This document shows, piece after piece, positions 47,417 to 56,594 of a stretch of DNA of 63,282 nt. The stretch covers positions 1 through 63,282 of the forward strand of contig NZ_QNRV01000014.1 of the NCBI RefSeq assembly GCF_003315195.1, given 5' to 3'. The notes under the pieces were generated by a model. It saw nothing but the letters and a program-made list of their open reading frames with translations. It was not told where the DNA came from and made no database searches. A program made the translations under genes and the position numbers. This DNA comes from Sutterella wadsworthensis. GTDB lineage: Bacteria; Pseudomonadota; Gammaproteobacteria; Burkholderiales; Burkholderiaceae_F. How positions within the stretch are numbered: position 1 is the first letter of the stretch; every line of letters starts with the position of its first letter.

Positions 47417-48589
47417 TCAGACAGCCAAACGCTCCATCGCGAGTTCTACCCAAATGGCTGCGCCGGTCGGCAGAACACGGTCGTCGAAGTCAAAGGAGGG
47501 ATTGTGCAGATTGGTTGCGCCGTGCGGAGCCTGACCGCCCAAGAAGCAGTAGGCGCCCGGCACCTTTTCGAGCATAAAGGAGAAATCCTCACTCCCCATC
47601 TGCGGATTCGCAGCCCACTGAGTTTTGGCTTCACCAACAACTGCAGCAGCAGCCTTCTTCATGGCTTCAGCGAGCTGAGGGACATTATCCAAAACCGCAT
47701 AAATGGACTCAAACTCCACCTCCGCTTTAACGCCGCAGGCGGCGGCAGTCGATACGGCCACTTCTTCGATTCGGCGGCGAAGCAACGCGCCGGTTGCGCT
47801 TGAAAAGAATCGAGTGCAGCCGCCGAGCTCAGCTTCCTGCGGAATGATGTTGAAGGCTGATCCCGTATGGATCTTGGTGACCGACACCACCGCTGAATCA
47901 AGCGGCGCAACATTACGCGCAACGATCTGCTGCAAGGCCACGGTGACGAGAGATGCCGCCAAAGCCGCATCCGCCGAAAGCTGCGGAGCGGAACCATGCG
48001 CCCCTTTGCCGTGAAGCTTGATCGTGAAAAAGTCCGACCCTGCCATAGCAGCGCCGCTCTTCACGGAGAAAGTACCGGGCTCAACATCCGTCCAGTTGTG
48101 CATCCCATAGATCTCATCCATGGGGAAGCGTTCAAAAAGGCCGTCTTTAATCATGGCCAAGGCGCCGCCCGTACCTTCTTCGGCCGGCTGGAACACCAGA
48201 ACGACGCGGCCGCGAAAGTTCCGATGCTGCGAAAGGTAACGCGCGGCAGCCAAAAGCATCGTCGTGTGGCCGTCATGACCGCAGGCATGCATTTTGCCCT
48301 TGACGGTCGACTTCCAAGACTGCGACGAACACTCCGTAATGGGAAGCGCATCCATATCGCAGCGCAGACCGATCGAACGTCCCGGCCCCAGATCGCCGTT
48401 AATCACGCCGACGACCCCCGTTACGCCGACGTGTTCAGTCACTTCAATACCCCAGGAGCGAAGCTTTTGCGCCACGATCCCGGCCGTTCGCGTTTCTTCA
48501 AGACCGAGCTCGGGATGCATATGGAAATCATGCCGCCAATCGGCAAGCTCTTCACGCTCAGCTTCGAGCGTCTCCAAAATCTTGTTCAT
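47417..48589 (-). CDS. M20D amidohydrolase (hippurate/N-acyl amino acid hydrolase-like)
   Basis: Predicted cytoplasmic metal-dependent hydrolase cleaving N-acyl amino acids or dipeptide-like bonds. The 390-residue protein has the subfamily pattern: RHDFHMHPELGLEE at the N-terminus, HACGHDGHTTML (metal ligands Cys and His), FQPAEEGTGGA (catalytic Glu), GMHNW, and NPQMGSEDFSFMLE. It is the last gene of a five-gene peptide-uptake unit, 27 bases after the ATPase gene, so its substrate probably enters by that transporter. It is not closely related to the M20 gene at 16659. Confidence 0.93.
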   Translation of the reverse strand: MNKILETLEAEREELADWRHDFHMHPELGLEETRTAGIVAQKLRSWGIEVTEHVGVTGVVGVINGDLGPGRSIGLRCDMDALPITECSSQSWKSTVKGKMHACGHDGHTTMLLAAARYLSQHRNFRGRVVLVFQPAEEGTGGALAMIKDGLFERFPMDEIYGMHNWTDVEPGTFSVKSGAAMAGSDFFTIKLHGKGAHGSAPQLSADAALAASLVTVALQQIVARNVAPLDSAVVSVTKIHTGSAFNIIPQEAELGGCTRFFSSATGALLRRRIEEVAVSTAAACGVKAEVEFESIYAVLDNVPQLAEAMKKAAAAVVGEAKTQWAANPQMGSEDFSFMLEKVPGAYCFLGGQAPHGATNLHNPSFDFDDRVLPTGAAIWVELAMERLAV

Positions 48590-48616
48590 GGTTAAACGCC
48601 TCAGGAAAAAGAAAAA

Positions 48617-50266
48617 TCAGAAAAGATGCGCAGTACGGCCGAACGGGTAGTTCGTACCCGGTGCTGCAGCGATAAGAGACTTGGTGTATTCGTGCTGCGG
48701 GTGGAAAAAGACATCCTGCACATGACCCGATTCCACGCATTCGCCGCGGCGAATGACAATCACATCGTCACAAATCTGACTCGCTACACGCAGATCGTGT
48801 GTGACGAAGAGGATGCCGATGCCAAGCTTCACCTGAATTTCTTCCAAGAGCTTCAGGATATCGGCCTGCACAGAAACGTCGAGCGCGGAAACGGCTTCGT
48901 CGCAAATCAGAATTTCAGGCTCACAGGCGAGTGCGCGGGCGATCGAAATGCGCTGACGCTGACCGCCGGAGAATTGATTCGGATAACGATTGAGTGCGTC
49001 GGGCGACAGGCGAACAATCTTCATAAATTCCTGCGCGCGCTTCCAAGCTTCTTCCTTGGGAACCCCAAAGTTGACGGGACCTTCCACAATGGATTCACCC
49101 ACCGTCATACGGGGATCGAGCGAACGGTACGGATCCTGAAAGACCACCTGCAGCCGGCGGCGAAGACCGTGGAGCTTGCGCTTGGGAGCCGCGGCCACAT
49201 TCTCCCCATTCACCCACACTTCACCCGAAGTCGGATCAATCAAACGAGCAATTGAGCGGGCAAAAGTCGATTTGCCCGAGCCCGACTCGCCGACAATGCC
49301 GATGGTTTCACCGCGGCGAAGACGGACCGAGACGCCCTTTAGTGCGCGCACCTTGACCCGCCCGGTAAAAAAGCCTCCGAGCGTATAGGTCTTCACCACA
49401 TTCTTCGCTTCCAGAAGGGTCGGATTGCCGTCAACCGGCGGGCGGCGACGGGGTTTTAATTCCGGCACCGCATTGATAAGCTTCTGGGTATACGGCTCTT
49501 TCGGATGCTGCAGAACCGCGTTGGCAGGTCCCGTTTCGATCTGTTTGCCGAGTTCGAGCACCACGACCTGATCAGCAATTTCACTCACTACGCCAAAGTC
49601 GTGCGTAATGAAAAGGACCGCCGTGCCGTTCTTCTTCTGAAGTTCCAAAATGAGCTTCAAAATACTCGCCTGCGTCGTCACATCGAGCGCGGTGGTGGGT
49701 TCGTCGCAGATCAGCAGATCGGGCTTAAGCAAGAGAGCCATTGCAATCACAATGCGCTGACGCTGTCCGCCCGAAAGCTGATGCGGATATGAGCGGAAAA
49801 TTCTCGGCGGATCCGGAAGCCGCACCTCCTCGAAGAGGTCAAGAATACGGATGCGGCGTTCATATGGTCCCATCGGGACGTGTGCTCTGAGGAGTTCATC
49901 CATTTGATCGCCGCAGGTCATCACCGGATTCAGAGCGGTCATCGGTTCCTGAAAAACCATGGCCATCTTGGCGCCCCGCAGCCGGCGTATTTCGTCTGGT
50001 GTTCGGCGAAAGAGATCCATCCCGAGGAGCTTCACCGAACCCTCGGCCGGTGCGAGTCCCTTCGGCAGCAGTCCCATAACCGTTGAAGCGATAACAGATT
50101 TCCCAGACCCCGACTCGCCGATCAGACACGTCACCTCACCCTCATTGACCGTGAAGGAGACGTGCTCAACGGCATTCGGACGATCGCCGCCCGGCGGCAG
50201 ACTTACGGCAAGGTCTTCGACCTCAAGCACTGGGAGCTTTTGAGCCCTGAGAGAAGATTCCGTCAT
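48617..50266 (-). CDS. Peptide ABC transporter, ATP-binding protein with two ATPase domains
   Basis: 549 residues holding two complete ABC domains in one chain, like E. coli GsiA and unlike the separate DppD/DppF. Domain 1: Walker A GESGSGKSV, signature LSGGQRQRI, Walker B LLICDEPTTALD. Domain 2: GESGSGKST, FSGGQRQRI, ILICDEAVSALD. Both lie in the cytoplasm and drive the two permeases. The start codon overlaps the stop of the upstream permease gene (ATGA), which indicates translational coupling. Confidence 0.94.
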   Translation of the reverse strand: MTESSLRAQKLPVLEVEDLAVSLPPGGDRPNAVEHVSFTVNEGEVTCLIGESGSGKSVIASTVMGLLPKGLAPAEGSVKLLGMDLFRRTPDEIRRLRGAKMAMVFQEPMTALNPVMTCGDQMDELLRAHVPMGPYERRIRILDLFEEVRLPDPPRIFRSYPHQLSGGQRQRIVIAMALLLKPDLLICDEPTTALDVTTQASILKLILELQKKNGTAVLFITHDFGVVSEIADQVVVLELGKQIETGPANAVLQHPKEPYTQKLINAVPELKPRRRPPVDGNPTLLEAKNVVKTYTLGGFFTGRVKVRALKGVSVRLRRGETIGIVGESGSGKSTFARSIARLIDPTSGEVWVNGENVAAAPKRKLHGLRRRLQVVFQDPYRSLDPRMTVGESIVEGPVNFGVPKEEAWKRAQEFMKIVRLSPDALNRYPNQFSGGQRQRISIARALACEPEILICDEAVSALDVSVQADILKLLEEIQVKLGIGILFVTHDLRVASQICDDVIVIRRGECVESGHVQDVFFHPQHEYTKSLIAAAPGTNYPFGRTAHLF

Positions 50267-51147
50267 TTGTCGCTCCGCTTCGAGAACTTCGGGTCCAGTG
50301 AATCGCGCAGACCGTCACCGAGAATATTGACTGAAAGGATCGTGAGAACGAGGAAGATGCCGGGCAGCAGCACCATGTGCGGATACGCATTAAATTGGCT
50401 GCGCCCTTCGGCCATGATGTTCCCCCAAGTCGCTGCCTCAACCGGCATGCCGACCCCCAGGAAGGACAGAATGGCTTCGACCAGAATGGCTTCGGCACAA
50501 ACATAGGTGCCCTGCACGATGAGCGGCGCTGTGGCATTGGGGAGAATGTGACGCAGAAGGATCTTCCACACCGGCGTATCCAAGGCAATTGCCGCTTCAA
50601 CGTAAGGTTCCTCTCGCACCGACAGCACAACGGAGCGCACCAGTCGGGCAATGCGCGGAATACTCGGAATGGCGATGGCGGTCACCACAATGACCAAAGC
50701 GTTGCCGAACATAGCGATCAAACTGATCGCGAAGAGGATAGCCGGAATGGACATAAAGCCATCCATCACGCGCATCATCACGGCATCCACCCAGCGGAAA
50801 TAGCCCGAAAGGAGGCCGGCAACCGTACCGAAGAAAACCGCGAGGAGCGCCACTGAAATGCCGAGCGTGATGGAAACGCGGCCGCCGTAGAGCGTGCGGC
50901 TCCAGATATCTCGGCCAAGCGAGTCTGATCCCATCAGGAAGAAGTGCTCGAATTCGTCGCCGTCGAGCGTCATAAAGATATTCGTCGTGCCGGGCAGCAG
51001 GTTCTGACTGCCCGGATCGAGCATCGTCGGATCGATTGTCCCGAGCCAGGGCGCAAAAATCGACATCAAAATCAAAAGGAGCAGCACGCCGCCGCCGAGA
51101 CGGACGGAACCGTTGGCGAAGACTTTGCGCAGAGCGTTCTTAAACAT
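50263..51147 (-). CDS. Peptide ABC transporter permease, DppC/GsiD type
   Basis: 294 residues from the ATG at 51147, which has GAGGAG 8 bases before it; a GTG five codons upstream overlaps the previous stop but is less well placed. Six membrane segments are expected. The ABC permease coupling loop is RTLYGGRVSITLG in the first half and EAAIALDTPVWKILLRHILPN in the second. It pairs with the upstream permease. Confidence 0.93.
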   Translation of the reverse strand: MFKNALRKVFANGSVRLGGGVLLLLILMSIFAPWLGTIDPTMLDPGSQNLLPGTTNIFMTLDGDEFEHFFLMGSDSLGRDIWSRTLYGGRVSITLGISVALLAVFFGTVAGLLSGYFRWVDAVMMRVMDGFMSIPAILFAISLIAMFGNALVIVVTAIAIPSIPRIARLVRSVVLSVREEPYVEAAIALDTPVWKILLRHILPNATAPLIVQGTYVCAEAILVEAILSFLGVGMPVEAATWGNIMAEGRSQFNAYPHMVLLPGIFLVLTILSVNILGDGLRDSLDPKFSKRSDK

Positions 51148-51158
51148 TCCCAGTCTCC

Positions 51159-52094
51159 TCACTCGCGGATCCGCGGATCAAAGAGCGTGTAGCTCAAATC
51201 GATCAGCAGGTTGATGAACATGTAGAGCATCGAGAAAAAGAGCGTGACGCCCTGAATGAGCGGATAGTCGCGCGACATCACCGCATCGATCGTGAGACTG
51301 CCGAGCCCGGGGATGGCGAAAACAATCTCCGTCACCACAACGCCGCCGATCAGAATCGCGATGCCGACGCCTACGACCGTGACAATGGGAACCGCAGCAT
51401 TGCGAAGCGCATGGCCGAGCAGCACCTGCATTTCAGTGATGCCCTTGGCGCGGGCTGTACGGATGAAGTCTTCCGTAAGCATCTCCGCCACCGATGCGCG
51501 CGTAACGCGCGCGATGAGCGCCACATAGATGCAGCAGAGCGTGAGAGACGGCAGGATCAGGTGCGAGATCCACCCCTCAATGCTTTCGTCATAGCGGACG
51601 TAGCCCTGCGACGGCAGCAAATTGAGCTTTAACCCAAAAAGCCATACGAAGCAGTAGCCCAGCACGAAGGACGGAATGGAAAAACCCAGGACAGAAAAAC
51701 CCATCAAGGCACGGTCAACCCAGCCGCCTTGGCGGTAAGCCGCCCAAGCGCCGAGCGGAACGGCAATGAGAACGGTGAGAACGATCGTGAAGCCCGCCAG
51801 TGACAATGTCGGACCAACGCGGTCGGCGATCAGATCCGCCACCGGCCGGTTGAGAAAGTAGGAGCGGCCGAGGTCGCCCTGAATGAGTTCCATGCACCAG
51901 CGCACAAACTGTTCGGGCAGCGGATCGTCCAGTCCCAGCTCGGCGCGGATGCGGGCAATGTCGGCAGCCGTGGCGGAATCGCCCGCGATGGCCGCTACCG
52001 GGTCGCCCGGCGACAAATGGAGCATCAGGAAAACAATCAGCGCGACGATCAGTGCGACTGGAATGAAGGCCAGGAACCTTCGAAGAATGAACAT
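51159..52094 (-). CDS. Peptide ABC transporter permease, DppB/GsiC type
   Basis: 311 residues from the ATG at 52094 (AGGAGA upstream; the frame is open 28 codons further but that part is not family-like). The N-terminus MFILRRFLAFIPVAL and HLSPGDPVAAIAG are typical of DppB-type permeases. The coupling loop is RTARAKGITEMQVLLGHALRN. Six membrane segments are expected. It is the second gene of the peptide-uptake unit, after the binding protein. Confidence 0.93.
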   Translation of the reverse strand: MFILRRFLAFIPVALIVALIVFLMLHLSPGDPVAAIAGDSATAADIARIRAELGLDDPLPEQFVRWCMELIQGDLGRSYFLNRPVADLIADRVGPTLSLAGFTIVLTVLIAVPLGAWAAYRQGGWVDRALMGFSVLGFSIPSFVLGYCFVWLFGLKLNLLPSQGYVRYDESIEGWISHLILPSLTLCCIYVALIARVTRASVAEMLTEDFIRTARAKGITEMQVLLGHALRNAAVPIVTVVGVGIAILIGGVVVTEIVFAIPGLGSLTIDAVMSRDYPLIQGVTLFFSMLYMFINLLIDLSYTLFDPRIRE

Positions 52095-52182
52095 GTCTGG
52101 TCTCCTATTCTCTTTTAGAGCGGGAGTCTGCAGAAAACGAGGGGTCTGTTTTATCGATAGAGGCAGAATCGAACACAAAGCG

Positions 52183-52217
52183 TTTCGGCCGGAGGCGCAG
52201 AATGTCTCCGGCCGAAA
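52183..52217 (-). other. Strong intercistronic hairpin between binding-protein and permease genes
   Basis: A perfect 12-bp stem (TTTCGGCCGGAG with CTCCGGCCGAAA, loop 11) lies 24 bases after the binding-protein stop. Only a mixed sequence follows. Such structures commonly allow much more binding protein than permease to be made. Confidence 0.6.
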
Positions 52218-52240
52218 AGCCGTGTGTGCGTTTGAGGCGC

Positions 52241-53809
52241 TTAGTCCTTCTTCAGACCCCAGAAGACGCTGATCGGAGCCTCAACCAGCCCGGAAATATT
52301 CTTTCTGAGCGCAATGATGGGCTTGGCTTCACCGAGCATGCCGTAGACGCCAGAATCCATGACGCGCAGCTGAATGCCTTCGGCAAGCTCTTTGCGTTTG
52401 GCGAGGTCCGAGGTCCCGACGAACTCATCCTTAAGCGCTTCAAGCTTCGGATCGTCCGTCCAGCCGAACCACCCTTTCAGACCGCTGCCGGTGAGCGGCG
52501 CAAAGAAGAGCGGGTTGAACGTATCGGCCTGATTCCAGAAGGTGATGAAGCCGTTCCAGCCGCCCTCAGATACGGGGGAGCTCTTCGTACGGCGCGTGAC
52601 CAAAGTGGCCCAGTCCATCGACTGAAGATCGACCTTGAAGCCTGCGCGGCGCAGCAGTTCAGCCATCACCGGCGGATATTTATTCAAGCTCGGCATATCG
52701 GCCGGCAGCATCAGGACAACGGGCGTGCCGTCATAGCCGGCTTCCTTCAAAAGCTCCTGAGCACGCTTGAACTGAGGCTTGCCGGTGAAATAGTCGGTCT
52801 TGTCGGACGCATAAAGCGAGCCGCACGGGTAAATCGACGTGCAGGTGTTCCAGAGCTCCTTATGCACGATCTGTGCGCGCTGCAGCGCCGCCTGATTGAT
52901 CGCCATGAGCGCGGCCTGCGCAATCTTCGGATTATTAAAGGGCGGAATGGCATGGTTCAGATGCAGCATCGCCGACTGCTTGCCCGTCTGGTTAAGGAGC
53001 TGAATATCGGGGTTCTTTTTGAGCACCGAATACTGTTCATTGGGCACCATTTCAACCACGTCGACTTCGCCTTTTTCAATGGCATTGGCGACCGTCTGCG
53101 CATCGCGCAGGATCACCCAGTCGAGCTCATCGACGTAGACGTGCTTGCCGCCGGCCGTGCCGTCAGCGGGCTCGTTGCGCGGCACATAGTACGGGTTCTT
53201 AAGGTAGACCACCTTTTCGCCCGGACGATAGCGGTCTGCCGCAAACATGTAGGGGCCTGAGCCCGTCATATCGGTAATCTGCTTGAAGGGGTCAGTCTGA
53301 GCGACCTTCTCGGGCATCACAAAAAGCGGAATGGACGACGGTTTGGAAAATGCATCGAGCACCATGCCGAAGGGCTTTTTAAAGTCGAGCGTAAAGGTGC
53401 GGTCGTCCTTGGCTTCGAGCTTCTCGGCAGCCGCAAGCAGCTTCGCACCGAGATTGTCACGCGCACCCCAGCGCTTAATGGATGCAATGACGTCTTTGGT
53501 CGTGAGCGGCGTGCCGTCAGAGAATTTCAGCCCTTCACGCAGCGTAAAGCTGTAATGCAGATTGTCGGGCGACGCCGTGTAGGTATCAACGAGCTGCGGT
53601 TTGATTTCGCCCTTTTTCGTGAGGCCAAAGAGCGTGTCGTAGATCATGTAGCCGTGGTGACGCGTTACGAACGCGGTCGTCCACACCGGATCCAGTACTT
53701 TCAGGTCGGCGTGCGGCACAACCTTCAAAACCGTTTCTGCCCAGGCCGGGGCAGCGAGCATCAGCGCGGCAGTGAGAGCCGCGAGCGTTTTCTTGCAGCA
53801 AAGCGCCAT
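52241..53809 (-). CDS. Periplasmic peptide-binding protein, SBP_bac_5 family
   Basis: 522 residues. Sec signal peptide ending near AWA|ET (residues 22-25). Family pattern: LKVLDPVWTTAFVTRHHGYMIYDTLFGL, FTLREGLKFSDGTPLTTKDV, GSGPYMFAADRY, and WFGWTDDP. It captures oligopeptides or related molecules for the permeases that follow. AAGGAAG precedes the ATG. First gene of the unit. The exact ligand is not evident; the M20D hydrolase at the end of the unit suggests an acylated or dipeptide-like compound. Confidence 0.92.
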   Translation of the reverse strand: MALCCKKTLAALTAALMLAAPAWAETVLKVVPHADLKVLDPVWTTAFVTRHHGYMIYDTLFGLTKKGEIKPQLVDTYTASPDNLHYSFTLREGLKFSDGTPLTTKDVIASIKRWGARDNLGAKLLAAAEKLEAKDDRTFTLDFKKPFGMVLDAFSKPSSIPLFVMPEKVAQTDPFKQITDMTGSGPYMFAADRYRPGEKVVYLKNPYYVPRNEPADGTAGGKHVYVDELDWVILRDAQTVANAIEKGEVDVVEMVPNEQYSVLKKNPDIQLLNQTGKQSAMLHLNHAIPPFNNPKIAQAALMAINQAALQRAQIVHKELWNTCTSIYPCGSLYASDKTDYFTGKPQFKRAQELLKEAGYDGTPVVLMLPADMPSLNKYPPVMAELLRRAGFKVDLQSMDWATLVTRRTKSSPVSEGGWNGFITFWNQADTFNPLFFAPLTGSGLKGWFGWTDDPKLEALKDEFVGTSDLAKRKELAEGIQLRVMDSGVYGMLGEAKPIIALRKNISGLVEAPISVFWGLKKD

Positions 53810-54414
53810 TTTTTTCTTCCTTCAGAAATCGAACGGTTCGAATGACGGCTCGCGCGCGCTCAATGCGGTATGCCGCGAAGATTTGAGCGCACCGAGTCAT
53901 TCGTCCGTGCGGCGTGCGAGTGGATGTGTTTCTGCCGGATGCTTCCATCCGAGAAGACTGCTGCGATCCGTTTCCGAGGCGGACCCAGAATTTCTTCTTC
54001 CCATTTGTTGACCGTCTATACCGCGGCCTCGGTTTCACTCTACAGCGCTGATTTCGTCTTAACGGCTGCGTAAGCTTTTCGCCGCAGGAATTCTGCCGAT
54101 TGATGAAAGCCGCCAAAGAGATACCGTCGAATGTCCTAAGCGGTATGTCGGATTACGGCACGCCGCATCCTCAAAATCCACCCGGTACTGCACCGTTTCT
54201 GTATGAAGGAAAATGGGATCGACCACCTTCAGAAACAAGTCGAACTTAAGCGAAAGTAAGAACGGCTGCATAGATAAGTGTCTAAGGGGCATCGCTAGCA
54301 GAAAACTGGTATGGCGACCTCCCTTGCTTTGCTCATCTGGCCATATACCTCCGTCTAATAATTGATTCCGGCTGCTGTTTTTTCTGTTAACTATGCCCTT
54401 GCAAGGATCGCCCA
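53810..54414. other. Intergenic region with doubtful ORF
   Basis: About 600 bases. A minus-strand frame of 119 codons (54059-54418) overlaps the end of the HAD gene by 4 bases. Its product resembles nothing I know and has no family-like features, so I do not call it a gene. The promoter of the peptide-binding protein gene should be in the left part. Confidence 0.4.
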
Positions 54415-55176
54415 TCACATCAATGCTGCTAAGGGAAAGCCGTTTCTGCCTCCCGTATGAATGAAGTTCACGCCGAGGCGCTGCGCCGTAAGTCCGTCCG
54501 TATCTGGGTTATCTCCAAGAAATACCACCTCACGACGATTTGCTCCCAACATCCGCAAAGCTTCTTCCGCCAGCAGTGTTTCTGGTTTCCCCACTAATAC
54601 AGGCGAGCATGCCGTTTCCAATTGACAGCTCACCGCACTCCAAATAGCGCCTGTTTCCATCCGTACATTTTCACCCTCAGGATGCGTGAAGTCTGGATTT
54701 GCAAGAATGACTTCTGCGCCGCAGCGAACCGCATTTACGATTCGCTCGAGATGCTCCATCGTGAGTGTGCGGTCGCGGCAGATGAGAATGCCCGCGGTCT
54801 CACCCACAGACCTTGCCTCATTGAGCATCTTTTCGGCCAGTTCGCCTATTTCATCACTTGCAAGCCACAGCATGGGAGCGCTTCCGAAACGCTTGAGCGC
54901 AATGCCGACCGCATACTCTCCGGCAAGAAAAATACGCTCTTGCGAGATATAGGCTCCTCCATCGGCAAACCGCTTGGCAATCGTTTTGGCGGTCAGGGTT
55001 GAATTATTGGACACCAGTGCGCAGGGGCGGCTAGCGAAGAGCTTGGCAGCTCCCACAACCGGGCACCCCGTTGGGTCAAAGAGAACGCCGTCAATATCGC
55101 TGATGACAAATCTGGCTTGCGCAAGAACTGCCTTGGCTGATGTGAGCCCATGACTTTGATAAATGGCACTTCGCAT
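54415..55176 (-). CDS. HAD-IIA family sugar/glycerol phosphatase (NagD-like)
   Basis: 253 residues from the ATG at 55176; no strong ribosome-binding site, and the frame is open further upstream. It shows the HAD motif 1 DIDGVLFDPTG with its two Asp, motif 2 LVSNNSTLT, the Lys of motif 3 in VGKPETLLAEEAL, and motif 4 FLGDNPDTDGLTAQRLG. The layout is that of NagD/glycerol-3-phosphate or phosphoglycolate phosphatases. As the last gene of a glycerophosphate operon, a role in removing phosphate from glycerol 3-phosphate is plausible but inferred from position only. Confidence 0.85.
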   Translation of the reverse strand: MRSAIYQSHGLTSAKAVLAQARFVISDIDGVLFDPTGCPVVGAAKLFASRPCALVSNNSTLTAKTIAKRFADGGAYISQERIFLAGEYAVGIALKRFGSAPMLWLASDEIGELAEKMLNEARSVGETAGILICRDRTLTMEHLERIVNAVRCGAEVILANPDFTHPEGENVRMETGAIWSAVSCQLETACSPVLVGKPETLLAEEALRMLGANRREVVFLGDNPDTDGLTAQRLGVNFIHTGGRNGFPLAALM

Positions 55177-55305
55177 GATCAGGCTTAGAAAAAAACGAAA
55201 AGCAGTCTGAAGATCCAGTGTTGTGAGATCTCCGGACCGCCTTTCAAGTTGTATGGTCAGCCCCCGAATAGGAACCAAATGCCTTTCGGGTGTTTATGGC
55301 CTGAC

Positions 55306-56589
55306 TTACTTCACGAGTTTCGAAACTTCGTCAGCAGCAGCCTTGATGCCTTCGTCTGCCGTGACGCGTTTATTGACGATCGCCTGCAGATCGTCCTTGA
55401 TGACGTCAATGATTTTGAGCGTATTCGTGCCTGGGAAGGAGTACCACCGCACGATAGTCGGGATTTGTGCCAGTGAGGTTTTGAAGTTCGGATTGGCGTT
55501 GTAGAAATCCTTGAGCGCTTCGGTTCCTTTTTCATGCATCGGCATGTAGCCGGACCCCTGAACTTGAATTGCCGTACCGACCGGACCTGCCGCAAACATA
55601 GCGTACTCATAAGCAGCACGGGCTTTTTTCGGATCCTTGGTGATAATCATGGCGCCGTTGCCGCCGTTGGGCAGAATGCGTTTGCCCGTCGTTCCAACTG
55701 GGAAGAGGCTCGTTTTCATTGCAAAGCCTGAGGTCTTATCCTGCACGCCTTTCAACCACGAAGTCGAAGCCGCATAAAAACCCACGCGGCCCGAAATAAA
55801 GGCCTGCTCGCCCTGCAGACGAGTCCAGTCCTTCATCACGCCTTGATCGACAAAGCTTCGCAAAATACGCGCTGCGCGCAAACCCGGTTCATCGGCAAAA
55901 GTGACCCGCGTTTCTTTTTCGTCCATCATCGTGCCGCCCTCGCAGAAAAGCAGGGCCTGCCACATCCAATTGCCTGTCGCTTGGTAATCGTAGAAAAGAC
56001 CGGAATACTCCGGACCGAGCGCCTGAACTTTCTTCGCCGCTTCGATAAGAGCGGGCCAAGTTTCAAAACCCTTCGAGGTGTCGATGCCTGCTTTTTTAAG
56101 CAGCGTTTCGTTGAAGTAGACAATCGGCGTCGAGATAGCAAACGGCACCGCGTACTGCTTGCCGTTGAAATTGCCGAGTTTCATCATCGTGGGATAGTAG
56201 CCGCTGCCGTCCTTCCAGCGCGGATCGTTTTTGACGAACTCCGAAAGATCGTAGGCCGCACCCATTTCAATATATTGGCGAATCTGATTGATGCCCTGGA
56301 AGGAGAGCACCGGGGCATTGCCCTGAGCGATGCCGGCCAAAGTGCGCTGCGTGAGCTCTTCATAATCAGGGAACGGCGTCTCAAGCCGCACTTTAACGTT
56401 GGGATGAATCTTATTGAATTCCTTAATGATCTTCTGGTGAATTGGGCGGAAGATCTTGCCGTACGGATGGGCGACAGTGATTTCGACGACATCCTCCGCG
56501 GCAAAAACATTAGGAGCGGAACCGGCGGCCGCAACGGCGGCGACGGCTAGAGCGAGGCGAAGGAAATGCTTGCGGGAAAGCGAATTCAT
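55306..56589 (-). CDS. ugpB: Extracellular solute-binding protein, UgpB-like
   Basis: 427 residues, SBP_bac_1 family. The N-terminus MNSLSRKHFLRLALAVAAVAAAGS leads to a cleavage site near VFA|AE. Conserved segments: EFNKIHPNVKVRLE, YAVPFAISTPIVYFNETLLKKAG, and GGNGAMIITKDPKKARAAYEY. In the setting of glpP and gpdQ-like genes, the ligand is probably sn-glycerol 3-phosphate or a glycerophosphodiester. AAGGAT precedes the ATG. Unusually the binding-protein gene comes late in the operon, after permeases and ATPase. Confidence 0.85.
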   Translation of the reverse strand: MNSLSRKHFLRLALAVAAVAAAGSAPNVFAAEDVVEITVAHPYGKIFRPIHQKIIKEFNKIHPNVKVRLETPFPDYEELTQRTLAGIAQGNAPVLSFQGINQIRQYIEMGAAYDLSEFVKNDPRWKDGSGYYPTMMKLGNFNGKQYAVPFAISTPIVYFNETLLKKAGIDTSKGFETWPALIEAAKKVQALGPEYSGLFYDYQATGNWMWQALLFCEGGTMMDEKETRVTFADEPGLRAARILRSFVDQGVMKDWTRLQGEQAFISGRVGFYAASTSWLKGVQDKTSGFAMKTSLFPVGTTGKRILPNGGNGAMIITKDPKKARAAYEYAMFAAGPVGTAIQVQGSGYMPMHEKGTEALKDFYNANPNFKTSLAQIPTIVRWYSFPGTNTLKIIDVIKDDLQAIVNKRVTADEGIKAAADEVSKLVK

Positions 56590-56594
56590 GGTAC

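Noticed and set aside
54059-54418. 119-codon ORF overlapping the end of the HAD gene
   Set aside because: The 4-base overlap looks like coupling, but the start is GTG, no ribosome-binding site is seen and the protein resembles nothing. A protein search would decide.
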